This document shows, in pieces, positions 43,948 through 55,120 of a stretch of 64,000 bases of DNA. The number at the start of each line of letters is the position of its first letter. The stretch's first letter is position 1. Under the pieces are notes generated by a model that saw only the letters and a list, made by a program, of their open reading frames with translations, made no database searches and was not told the origin of the DNA. The position numbers and the translations under genes are program-made. Source of the stretch: Posidonia oceanica (Eukaryota > Streptophyta > Magnoliopsida > Alismatales > Posidoniaceae); the NCBI GenBank assembly GCA_037176725.1, contig JAZBRS010000057.1:89549501-89613500 (forward strand). Direction: 5' to 3'.

Positions 43948-46900
43948 TTTGACAGGCTGAATCAATGGAATCTTTCTGGTGGCTTCTGAACCAAAACCTA
44001 GATCCAAAACCACACCTTTCTCTTCATCCTTCTCTTCAAACCAAACCCAAAACTAAACCTAGAATCACACCCATTTCCCAAACCCAAAAACTACCCAAAA
44101 ACCATAGGAAAATCCATCCTTCCTAACCTAGAAAATCCTCCAAAAAACCCTTAGAATTTCAAACCAAAACTACTCCCAAAAACCCTAGAAAACCTAGGTA
44201 AAACCACCCTTTTTCTACACCCAAAATCCTTCGAAAAACCCCACTCCAAACCCTAGGTCAAACACTAGAGACCCTAGGCCACACACTCACCAAATCCCAC
44301 CTCCATTTCCAAGCCTTTATCCTCCCCATCTCTCCAAATTATTCTTTTCTCTCTCCAAAATTATTCTTTTCTCTCACCTCTCTATCCTCCTTATTCTCCT
44401 TCTTTTCCTTCCCTTCTTTCTCCTTTTCTTGCTTGGTAGTGGACCCACCTTGTGTATCTTTCCTTCCTGTATTTTATCTGTATTTTTATTTTATTTTTAT
44501 CTTATCTCTTGATTTTCTAACATTTAATTTCTTTCCCCCCTCTCTTTCTTCTTTCTTTCTCCATTTCTTTCTTTTCTTCTTCCTCTCCTTTTCCTTTTCC
44601 TTTCTTCCACTAAAACTCTAATTAAAAAAGGGAAAACAAAAGAGAAACAAATCAAAACCTTAAAAAGAAATAATTAGAAACTTGGATAAACAATTAAAAG
44701 AAAAACCCAACTAAAAGCAACTAAAAACTAAGAAGGCAATCTAAAAAATATAAAACAAACAAGAGGAAAATGTCATTAAAAACAAACGAAACAAAAATAT
44801 AAGCAAAACAAACAAAAAGCAAGAACCCTTTTAAAAATAACAAAAATCAAAAGCAAAATTAAAAAACCTAGGATAAGTAATTAAAAATCAATAGCAAGCA
44901 ATCAACAAATCTAAAGAAACAATTAAAAACACAAACCTAAAACAATTTAAAAGGTTTAATTAAAAAGGAAAAAGAGAAAAAAAAAACTTAACAAGAAAAA
45001 TCTAACTTAAAAATAATTAAAAAAACTTAACAAACATTTAAAACACTTAAAACAAACTTAAAAAAACAATTTAAAGAAAAACTTAAGAAAAATTATAAAA
45101 AACTTAAACCAGAACCCCTCTTAACCCTAATTTAAAAAATTAAAAACAATCCTTCAAAACCTAATTAAAAATCCTAACCTAAAAACAACTACTTTAAATA
45201 TTTTCAAATCTTTTTCATTTTTATTTTTCTTCTTTTTCTCCCTTTCCTTTTTTCTTCTTCCCCACCTCCTTTTTTCTTTCTTATTTTTCCTTTTCCTTTT
45301 TCTTCTTGGCCCAGTCCGACCCATTCCACCGTTGCTTCCTCCCCTCCTTCCCTTCTTTTCTTTTTTCTTTCTTTCTTTCTTTTCCGCGCAGAGACCGGCC
45401 CACCAGCCTTCTTCCTCCTTCCCTCCTTTCCTTCTTCTTCCTTCTTCTTCACCATCTTCTTCTTCTCTCGTGATCAGCACAGCGCTCCCTCTTGGATTTA
45501 AAATCCAAACTCCCTCGCCATCACCTCGACCTACAGCTCCTTCCCTCTCTCAGCTCTCTCAGCCCTTTTTCCAGTGGCAATAACTGCCTGTCTCCCTCAC
45601 CGGACTCCTCTCCAATCAAGCTCCAGTTGCCTCTACGCCAGTGGATTCAAATTCCACAGTGCACTCATCAGCTCCTTTGCCCTCCTGATAAAATCAGCAT
45701 CTCCAGCCCTCCTTCAACACCTTTGGCCATTCTGAGAGAGCACCTAAGCGAGCGTGAGAGCCTCCAATTCTCCTCCTCATCCTCTGCAAGAAAACCAGCA
45801 ATCTTCCTCCTCCTCCTTCCTTCTGAACCAGACCCGTTCCAGACATCAAGCCCATCCATTTCTTTACCCAAACCTCACCCAGAATCCCAGCATCACCTTC
45901 ACCTCTTCCACGACCCGAACCAATCCCTGAATCACCCCGAACACTTCCACTTTCCCTTACAGAAACCCAACTCCCTCCATTCTAGAATTGCCAACTCCAC
46001 TGACCTCCATTCCATCCCAAAATCTACCCAGCAACCCACTGAAACACTACCTTCTCAGCCCACCCAAGCATCAACCCAGCAGCTCACCACACCTCCGACC
46101 TACCACCACAAACAGTTGTGCCATTTTCTATCCAAAAATCACCTAGCCTGCAAATTTCCAATCCAGACCTCCACGACTCGATCCAAGACTCCAAACATCC
46201 AGAAGCTCGCCAGAACCCTTCGTTCGGCCTGAGGAGCGACAGAAACCACCCCCTACCTCAGGCGATCTCTGCTGAACCCAAAACTGCCGCTTTCTTCCGC
46301 CGGCATCAGAACTTGCGTCCGACCATCCAGCGAGCACTGGAGGAACGCGTGGAGTGGATCCCAACCTTTGTGAGCCACCGGGGACCCCTCCAGCTGCCAA
46401 ACCATCCTCGCCGACCTCTGCTGAAGCAGCTGACGTTGGGGGAGCGCTCCGGTCGTCGAAACAGGTACTGCTTCACACCATTAGCTTAGATTCCTCTTTC
46501 TGCTCCTCAGCCCCCTAGATTAGGATTCCGCCACCTGTCGTCCGAAGTCAATGCTGCCGCTGACCCTTCTTCTCCGGCAACCTCCTGCACCCGAATCGCC
46601 GCTCTAGCCCCGACAACGCTCGCCGTCGATCGCCCGAGCACCGTGGAGCCTCTAGAAGCGCAGCCCTGCCCTCCATTTCCACCGCCGACGCCTGCAACCT
46701 CTGGTCTGCTTCCAGAAATTTTGTGAAGCTCCGTCGCCCTCTCCAGTCAGCTCCAGGCCTCGTCACGGCTCGCCGACGCGTCTCTGACCTCCGTGCGTCT
46801 TCGGTAAAGCCCCCCAGCCCCTCAACGCCACACTAGCACCCCTTTCTTCCCCGTCTCTGGCTCTGTTAGCGTTTTGCTACAGTGTCTTGCTTATTTAAAT

Positions 46901-49834
46901 GCCGATCGCTTCCTTTGCTGTTATTTTTGCTTAGCTTATAAACTTTGCCCTAAAATTGCATTTTTGCCTTGCTTTTCTGCTTATTTACTTTCCAGTCCTG
47001 CCATTGTTTAAGAATCATTTAACTCCGAATAAAAACATTATGAAATTGCATGAAAAACCCGTAGTTTTGCTTACTTGCATGTTAATTCTCCTACTGTGTA
47101 AACTCTACTGTTTTCTTTTAATTTAAGCCCTATAAGTTTTTTTATTTACTTATTGGTCCTCTGCAGTTACAGTTTTCTTAGCTTTATTTATTTCTAGTCC
47201 AGTTATTTATTTTATTTACTTGTTAGTCCTGCTCTAGTTCAAATAAGTTTTCTGTTCTTTATTTTTCAGTCCAGTAGCTATTTATTTTTGCATTTTAGTC
47301 CTATGGTTGTTAAATGTCATTTAAATATCTGCTTTTATCTTATTGCATTGCTTTTTAGTCCCTCTATTTATTTTATTTGCCATTCAGTCCTTTGTCCAGT
47401 TGATTAATTCATTTAATTTCTTATTTTTCCTTACTACATTGCACTTTTATCCCATCTTTCTTTATTTTTGCACTTTGGTCCTCTGCATGCATGCACAGCA
47501 TCATTTATTTGCATTTTTTCCTTAGAATATTGCATTTTAGCCCCTGCATGATTCAAAATTGCATTCCAGTCCTCAGCATGTTTACAAAATTCATTTAACA
47601 GCATATTTTACCTTATAAAATTGCATTTTAGCCCTTGCATGTTTTAAAATTGCATATTAGTCCACTGTTTGCATTCACAGATCATTTAACAGCATATTTT
47701 ACCTTATAAAATTGCATTTTAGCCCCTGCTTGTTTTAAAATTGCATATTAGTCCACTGTTTGCATTCACAGATCATTTAACAGCATATTTTACCTTATAA
47801 AATTGCATTTTAGCCCCTGCATGATTTAAAATTGCATTGTAGTCCTCTACATGTTTACAAAAATCATTTAAGAGCATATTTTACCTTATAAGATTGCATT
47901 TTAGCCCCTGCATGTTTTCAAATTACATTTCAGTCCTTTGCATGTTTACAAAAATCATTTAATTGCATCTTTACCATATTAAATTGCATTTCAGACCCTG
48001 TATTTTATTTTATTTGCTTCCAGACCCTCAAGTTTTCAAAAACATTGAATATAGGCTCTTAACTTTTCAAAAACTTTGCATTTAGGCCCTTAACTTTTCA
48101 AAAATATTGCATTTAGGCCCTTAACTTTTCAAAAATATTGCATTTAGGCCCCTAACTTTTCTAAAACATCACACTTAGGTCCTTTTTGCATTTTTTGCAT
48201 GCATTGCACTCATGCATCTTTGCACTTAGTTCTTTTGCACACTTTTAAGCACTCCTAGCTCCCATGTACGTGGGAGGACCTGTTTTGCACACCCCTAGGA
48301 CCCCTCTTACACTTAGATTCCTTCTTCTCCCCTGGCCCTTGTGCCTTCTGTCTTGAAGCCTGGATTTCTCCCAATCAGACCGGCGGATCTTCACAACCAA
48401 GCTACCTGGACAACCTCGGTGGGGCGCGCTTCAATGCTGACCAAGTCGACTTCAGATCTCCAAGGTAAGTCCTTCTGAACTCCTGCACAGCATCTTTTGC
48501 ACATCATTTGCATTGCATGCATTGTTTTTTGTGCCGCGTTCTTCCATGCATGTAGACTAAGACTTCCTCCTCTTGCCTATCAATTCTATCTCCTCTTTTC
48601 GCGTACTCTCAGTGTTTTTGGGTTGAGTTTCCCCTGGATTCATTACTAATTGCGACTTTCTCCCTCCTTTTCCACGATCCGATTGCACCGCGAGCTTTTG
48701 GCAGCATGCAAGACACATCGTGGGACACTTTGGTGGGAAACAGTCACAGAATAGTGGTGATCCCTCCACTTGCTTTCTTTCCCCTTTGTAGGTCTTCACA
48801 CCTACATTGCGTGGTCCTTAAGCGGCGTTCATCTTCACACTTACACCGCTTGCCTCTTCTTACTTGTTTTCCTCTTCCCCTTTGCATCTGCATCTGCATG
48901 GCTTTTGCGATATTTTGTTTCGCTTGTTTCTTGCACCGTTTTGCGTGCCTGCTCTTTTTCTTGCAATGTTTTGCGTACCTGCTTTGTTTCTTGCACTGTT
49001 TTGCATGCCTGCTCTGTTTCTTGCACCGTTTTGCATGTCACTCTGTTTCTTGCACCGTTTTGCGTGCCTGCTCTGTTTCTCACACCGTTTTACGTACCGA
49101 CTTTCGTTTCTCACATCGTTTTGCGTGTTTTACGTTGTTTCCTCTTGCATGTCGCCTGCATTGCCTGGTTTTACCGCTATTTTGTTTTATCGCCTGCATT
49201 TGCATTTAGGACAGTGATGCTTACTGCCTGGAGTTCTCACGAGCCAGGGTTCGCCCAGTTCGGAACACAGACAGCGTTGCTGAGCGCTTAGATGGCACGT
49301 TTAATTCCTTACATTGCATTCCATCACTTAGAATACACCTTTGAGCATCTAATTAGGCATTCATGGCACTTAGGCATTCATAGTCTGCATTTCCCTGCGT
49401 ATGCGAGAGTAAGCCTAGAAAGACCGATTCTTGGGCGTGTCGGGGGTCCCTAACACCTTCCCCGCACGTAACAGGAGTCCTTGCCCTTTCTCTTGGCCCG
49501 TAATGACCATATTGCCCTTATCCTAGGCATGAGTCATATCATTTGCATTCTTTTGCATCTCTTTTCTTTTGCATTGCATTGCATTGCATCTTCTGCTTGG
49601 TTTTGCGTGTTTATTCACGCATTTCCCCGATTTTCCTTGTCTCCCGACCTAATAGACATGGTGGCAACTTTGAATTGTCTTATCTTCTTCTTTTCTTTCC
49701 TTTTTTCCCCTTTTTAAGTATTTCCGAGTCAAGTCCTCCTTCTCGGACACAGTCGCTAATAGTGAACCTAATTCTGATTGTGCACGCGAGCTTTGGCAGT
49801 GTGCATGGACGATCTGAACATCGGGATTACTACA
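43934..49834 (+). mobile_element. 3' LTR L5 of element D (5.9 kb)
   Basis: Starts TATTGACACC after the polypurine tract and ends GGGATTACTACA. Full set of blocks: AAACCCTA-rich, pyrimidine-rich (44330-44610), A-rich (44620-45200), pyrimidine-rich (45200-45500), T-rich repeats (46960-48180), splice-donor-like AG/GTAAGT (48463-48470), minisatellite (48930-49125, 6-7 units), conserved core (49440-49480) and a degraded primer-binding-site-like TGGCAACTTT (49662-49671). One extra partial 91-bp unit (about 47690-47790) is absent from L4. Confidence 0.88.
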
Positions 49835-50734
49835 CTAATATTAGAGTTAAAGTTCATTAAGGGAATCTCCCTCTAACTAGAACAATCATGCCGAGTCAAT
49901 CGGGCCGGTGCAAGTCGCTCTGCCATACTCTGTGTTTGATTATGATAGTTAGATTGAGAACTCAAGGTGTCCTAAGGTTTTGTTATTGACTCCTTTCTTC
50001 TCCTTGAGTCAATAATAATCCTTGGTAAATACTTGATACTCTAGTATTTCGTGTTTATTTATCACTTTGTGGTTTGTTAGGATACGACCTTAAGGATAGA
50101 ATCCTTGGTTGTGGGCCCCTCTTTAAAGAGACAAACCCGCCGCCGAGGCCCTCTTGGTGGACCCTAACAAAGGTCAAAGGGAGGTACCTGAAGTGTTAAA
50201 AATCCCATTGTGTGACCCTTAGATCCCACGAAGTTATCCTTACACTCAACCTAGGAACCCAATTTTGAGAGTACGTAGGTTAAATCAAGCAACTAATTAA
50301 CCACTTGAACAAGTAAAACCTGCGTTCTGATTGAAACTTGTCTGCTTAGTTAGTCTTGTTTGACTCGTGGTATGTCAAGGACATATTATGGTCGCTGAAA
50401 GGGCAGAGAATCTCGTCGTATATCCCGAAGGTGACTTGTTCTGTCGCTGCTCATAACAGCGACGTGTGCCGTCGCCATAAAGAGAGGTGACACACTCCAA
50501 AACATGCCTGGTTGCCTTGTTTGCAGGGTGGTTTGATCGCGATCAGTAACACAGGCCACAAAGACGTCAGAGCAATTGTTGGGTAGTTAATTACTTTCTT
50601 TTATTTCATCAAATCGAGTCTGTAATAAGTAGTGTTGATTAAAGGAGTCTGTAATTTCATTTTCCAAACATCTGTAATCGTTTGAGAACAATTCCACCAA
50701 GGAGGCCGATCAGTACCATCAAGAGCACATCAAC
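49835..50734 (+). other. 5' leader of element E
   Basis: Non-coding and of more even composition than its neighbours. Contains GGTGACTTGTTCTGTCGCTG and GCGACGTGTGCCGTCGCC near 50430-50475, with short GTCGC/GCGAC inverted repeats like those in the LTR of F. No clear primer binding site is seen. Confidence 0.55.
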
Positions 50735-53700
50735 ATGACATCCTCCTCGACTTCTGCAGCACAAGCAAGTAGTTCAATGGGCCAAAACAAGTTCCTATTT
50801 AACACCCCAGTTTCACATGCAGAAGAGCCAGACACCCCTAATTTCATGCAACAAATGGGCTGCCGCAAATTCCCCCATACATCTATTCTATACGACTACT
50901 CCTTTGAGGGCCCCACTCCCATATTTTCTTCACTAAGTTACGGTAGGGGTCAACATAATGAAGAGGAAGTTGAAGGGGAGAGGGAAGTAAACCACTCTCA
51001 ATCATGTAGTGCCCCATTTGAACACATGCTCCCAACGGCAACCTCCCATATAGTTCCACCTTTATCGGTCAATTCTCGTCAACTGTTCGAGGAAGCAACT
51101 AATGAAGTCCACCGATTCCTAGCACAACACAACCCCTCGTTTAGGAGCCTACAAATCCCATCCACTCACAAACACTCTTTCCTAAACTCTCACCAAGGCC
51201 CGTTAGCCACACTCGCCTATGCTTACACCATACCACCAAACCCCACACTAAACTTCCCTACCCAAGGTCTGTCCACACAGTACCACACGACTCCAAACTA
51301 CCCTTCTATCCAACAAACCATACCATCCCAATCGCTGCAACCACTCTCGACCATGCAATCCTATTACACTCCAACTCAATCCTTACCCTTCTCTTCACCA
51401 TATAACCCCTCTCCTTCACCACAATTCCAGCAGACCCACGGGTACCTAAGCCAGGGGCAACAGGCCATGCCAGGATCGGACATCAAGAGAATGATCTTTG
51501 AGGCACTAGCGGAAGCGGGGGTCACATTAAAAGCCCCAGTGAGCTTTGACACTTCCAAGTTTCCCCGTTTCACCCTTCCACCAGAGATCAAGATGCCCAA
51601 AATGTAGAAGTATGATGGAATGGGTGATCTAAGAAATCATCTAGCCACTTTTACCATAGACACCCTACCCTATCAACATGATAACAGGCTTACTATCTAC
51701 CTCTTCTTCAAGAGCCTTGAGGGAGAAGCATTGAGATAGTTCAACATGCTCATAGCATCTGACCTCTGTGACTTCAAGATAGTGTTGGAAAAATTTCTGC
51801 ACCAATATGGTCACTGCATCCAGCACAAGCCCACAATAGGAGACCTCCTCGCTGAAAAGATGAAACCAGATGAGGAGTTTGCCACATTTGCAAGCAGATG
51901 GAGGGACATGGCAGCCGGATCCAAATGCTAAATCCCTGAAAGCCAGGCAGTTGAGGTCATTGCCTGGAATACCACTAAGGCACTTAGAGTGGGGTTACTG
52001 GTTAGTGACTTCCAAACATACTCTCAACTGTACGAACGTGCTGCAAGAGTCCTCCGCAATAAAGAGGACTTACCATTCTTAGAGCTTAAGGGAAGGGGCA
52101 AGAAGAAGACATCCGGCTATACACTTGAGGGGATCATAGGCAGTGTGGCACAGGTTTCAGCTCAGCAAGGGTAGCAAGGAGGAAGAAATCCCCAATATCA
52201 GTCTAAATGTCAGCCCGTTCAATACCGAGAGCAGCCAATGCAGTATCAAGGGCAGCCGATTCAATACAAGGGGCAGCCGGCTTAGAGTCAACATCAGTAC
52301 CAGCAAGGCGCATGCCAGGCCCAACCACCTTCTCAGCAGTTTCAGTCGCAGCAACCCCAACAGTACTACCCTGAGCAACTTCCCAGTTACCCCATGTATG
52401 CTCAATAGGGTCAGTTAAATAATCAATACAAGGGACCACCACTGGGGAAAAGGAGTTACAATAATGTTCCTCCACCGCAAACTTACAAAGGACCAAAGAG
52501 GTAGAGCTACCCACCGCTTCCAGAGTCACTCCATGACATCTTCAGGATGTTGGTCGAGAGTGGAGATCTACACCCTCTCGAGTCGAGACCAAATGCCCAT
52601 AATGCGGATCTGTCCAAGTACTGCCCATAGCATCAAAAGAACGGGCATACAGTGGAGGAATGCTTCATGGTCAAGGACAAAATATACGATTTAAATGACC
52701 GAGGGGAAATCATGTGGCCTGAGCTTACAGCAAGGTTGAAGGCAACTCAAGAGGGACAACAAACAATGTAGATACATCAAGACCCCTTGCTCAATCATGT
52801 GTTGGCTCATGGGGAAATTGAAGGCATCTTGTCAGTTGTTCAATCTGAATTGGTAAATATCCAGCACATACAAGCAGATCCAAAACAGAGCCTATCAATC
52901 GAAGAAGACAGTGATCTTGAGGCACCCTCAACGCCTACTCTAGAAGTATGTTCTGACAAAGGGTCTACAGAATGGGAAGTCCAGATGAATGACACATGGA
53001 AAGGCCCATAGGACAAGGAGGAGGCATCCGTAAATGATCTCGCCCTCCACAAACACTTCAACTTCCACCCTGTAGATGAATAGCAGCAAGGATCTGACAA
53101 CCCTGACAATGCAAATCCATTTGCACTAGCTAGGGAAATTATTGCGGGCTTTGAACGGAGGAACAAGGTCTTCAGGGATATAGAGCTGCCTGCTCCAAAA
53201 GTGCGCCTGTGCCCACTAATCATCACTGTAGACATCAATGGCTACCCACTTCTTGGGGTGCTTGTTGACACTAGGGCCAGTCGAAGTGTCTACTCCATGA
53301 CCACTCTCGACTATCTGGATATTGGGGAAGAGCAGTTTGCCAAGCATCGCTTCACCTATGCCGCATATGACAACAGTCGAATAGAAGCAATCGGGACGGT
53401 TCAAATGGAAGTCACCATAGGTCCCCTCACTTGTGCCACCACTGTCATCGTGATGGAGCAGGATTTGGCCGAACCATTGATCTTGGGGAGGTCCTGGCTG
53501 GCAGAAATTCATGCTGTCGCGTCCTCAGCACACCAGCTTCTCAAATTCAAATACCAAGGGGAAGTGATCACAATCCCAATCGATCACGAAACAGACTTGG
53601 GAATGATCTGGATGCCCACTCTACTTGAACCCTACACTGAAGGGCCACCATCGAAATCCCACAATGGATGGACGGTGGGCGGATGGATCGATCACGACCA

Positions 53701-54259
53701 ATGGTACGAAGAGGGGCAAGCAGATTCTCAGATGCTCCAGGACATGATGTGGCAAGATGTCCGGTAGTCCTTCCCGCACACACGCCCGCAGCCCATTCAT
53801 GATGAGTATGCTGACGCCGACTGGTATGAAGCTGAGGCTACGTTTCACCCACTTTGCCAAGACCTGCAAGCAGCCCGTGCGACAATTAGTCCTCCTCCCA
53901 AGCCTCCCGATCCTACAGAAAGAAGTGGGTACACTAGGGGCAGCTATGAACACTACAGTTATGAAGGAGAGGTTAATGCAAAACCCAATAGAGACATCAG
54001 TGGTTGCGCTTCAAAAGGAAAAGGAAGTCTGATAGCCACACTCAAAGACAAAGCCACTAGGGGCACACTACCGGAAGCAGGTCAGGATGAGTTCGACTCT
54101 GACCCGGATAAAGCAAGGGTTGGGTGCAAGCCAAAAGAAAAACAGAAAGATGCGCCACAAATACCACATTACTCCATGCCAGGGGCAAACTTCCGTAGTC
54201 ACCTCTCAGGTAAGTCCCCTCATCTAGGGAGGGGAATACGAAATTCCACTGAACTCGAC
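50735..54259 (+). pseudogene. Gag-protease of element E, one frame with many stops
   Basis: One reading frame runs from the ATG at 50735 to a TAG at 54257 with no frameshift that I can detect. The N-terminal 250 residues are rich in Ser/Gln/Pro. A retrotransposon-gag core follows (about 51550-52130), then a glutamine-rich stretch, a knuckle C-x2-H-x4-H-x4-C at 52622-52663, and a retropepsin (53200-53600) with catalytic Asp at 53267-53269 in VDTRAS, where the usual DTGAS glycine is arginine, and a later LILGRSWL motif. In-frame stops: TAG 51605, 51737, 52172, 52283, 52406, 52502, 52628, 52769, 53009, 53081, 53765; TAA 51929. An intact frame length with so many stops implies base substitution rather than indel decay. 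It would process its own gag; it is dead now. Confidence 0.88.
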
Positions 54260-54340
54260 TAGGGGCAGTGTTTATCCAGTTTAAAATATGCAAATAAGAC
54301 ATTCAGTTTCCTATATTTCTTGTTTTCCTTTTTCTATTAG
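54210..54340 (+). promoter_or_regulatory. Possible intron after protease, element E
   Basis: TCAG/GTAAGT at 54209/54210 is a consensus donor, and TTTTTCTATTAG ends at 54340 as an acceptor, 131 bases apart. Ogre elements are known to splice an intron from this part of pol. Here the sequence after the acceptor soon meets a stop, so function is doubtful. Confidence 0.35.
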
Positions 54341-54361
54341 GCTAGATTGTAAATAATAATA

Positions 54362-54600
54362 ATGATTGACGAGTGTAAGCCACATCTGAAGGGGAAATTA
54401 ATGAATTCAACACCTAAGGTTGTGCTACCTATCAATAAGCCCCATCCAAAGGGAAAGCCAAAGCCAAACTGGGAAGGACCTTACATAGTGGTTGTTGCAT
54501 ATCCAGGGAATGCTTATCGATTGTCTCAAAATGGAGCAAATCTTCTTGACCCTTGGAATGCAATGCACCTGAAAAGGTACTGTGGATATGGGGTTTCGGA
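54362..54600 (+). pseudogene. Integrase C-terminal fragment, element E
   Basis: A short frame carries KPNWEGPYIV, the GPY/F motif found near the C-terminus of Ty3/gypsy integrases, then a NAMHLKRYC end. The zinc-binding and DD35E parts are absent upstream, so this is a remnant. The open frame continues to 54679 with a Cys/Phe-rich tail of no recognisable meaning. Confidence 0.75.
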
Positions 54601-54679
54601 GGAGAAGAGCTTGTTTTGTCTGTTTTGCTTTCTCGATGTCACCTTTTACTTGTATTCGACTCCATCACTCCACAGGTGA

Positions 54680-55120
54680 TGAAGTCGATGTGATCGCCAC
54701 TCTCGGTTCGCTTTCCCTGGCCCTTGAGACACCTTGGGAGATGTAATGTATGTGGGTTCAGCTACCTTGGGACAACACCAGCGTTACCCAAGGGTGTCCG
54801 TACTAAATGAGCTTCTTCTACTTCTTCTTTTCCGTGCAAAACAATAAAAAATGAGAATTAATACGGTGTAGTAAACGATTCAAAGAAAATTAAAATTTAA
54901 CATGAAATGAAGGGAGGAATACTTACCCGAGGGGTTTTATCCCCCCAGTTGCAACTAAGTATGAATATGCTTAGCTACAATGTGCGATAGAAATGGAATG
55001 CAATATGCAAAAATATTAAAAGAAAACCCCCTTTCAAATTAAGATGTGTATGTAAACAATGCGAGACGCCGACATGGCGGGATCGGAGATTGAAGATGAC
55101 ATAAGCTCTTTGGCACTCTC
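54680..55120 (+). other. Spacer downstream of element E
   Basis: No gene. ACACCTTGGG (54729-54738) and CCCAAGGGTGT (54787-54797) form an inverted repeat with one extra base. The rest is AT-rich. Where element E ends and the target of F begins is unclear. Confidence 0.45.

Larger units (their letters stand above)
32031..49834 (+). mobile_element. Element D: giant gag-only LTR retrotransposon (17.8 kb as seen)
   Basis: Two highly similar long LTRs (L4, L5) flank a primer binding site, leader, one decayed gag, a long non-coding stretch and a polypurine tract. There is no protease, reverse transcriptase, RNase H or integrase, which fits the class called TR-GAG (terminal-repeat elements with gag only). 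It would depend on an autonomous relative; element A has the same LTR family. The left LTR lacks about its first 1.48 kb, so the full element would have been about 19-20 kb. The right flank starts CTAAT; the matching left duplication is lost. Confidence 0.8.
49835..55120 (+). mobile_element. Element E: gag-protease fragment of another Ty3/gypsy family
   Basis: Directly after the LTR of element D lies a leader, a long gag-protease frame with many stops, then an integrase C-terminal piece only 100 bases later. Reverse transcriptase, RNase H and the integrase core are missing, so there is a large internal deletion or this is a naturally pol-less derivative. Its own LTRs are not recognised. Gag is only distantly like D and F, sharing the knuckle spacing. 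The right edge is set at the inferred end of element F's LTR. Confidence 0.7.

Noticed and set aside
50735..53767. TAG read as a sense codon (reassignment or programmed readthrough) in gag-protease
   Set aside because: Too many TAG codons, no readthrough context common to them, frame-shifted neighbours also decayed, and the Asp-Thr-Gly protease motif is damaged; decay is simpler.
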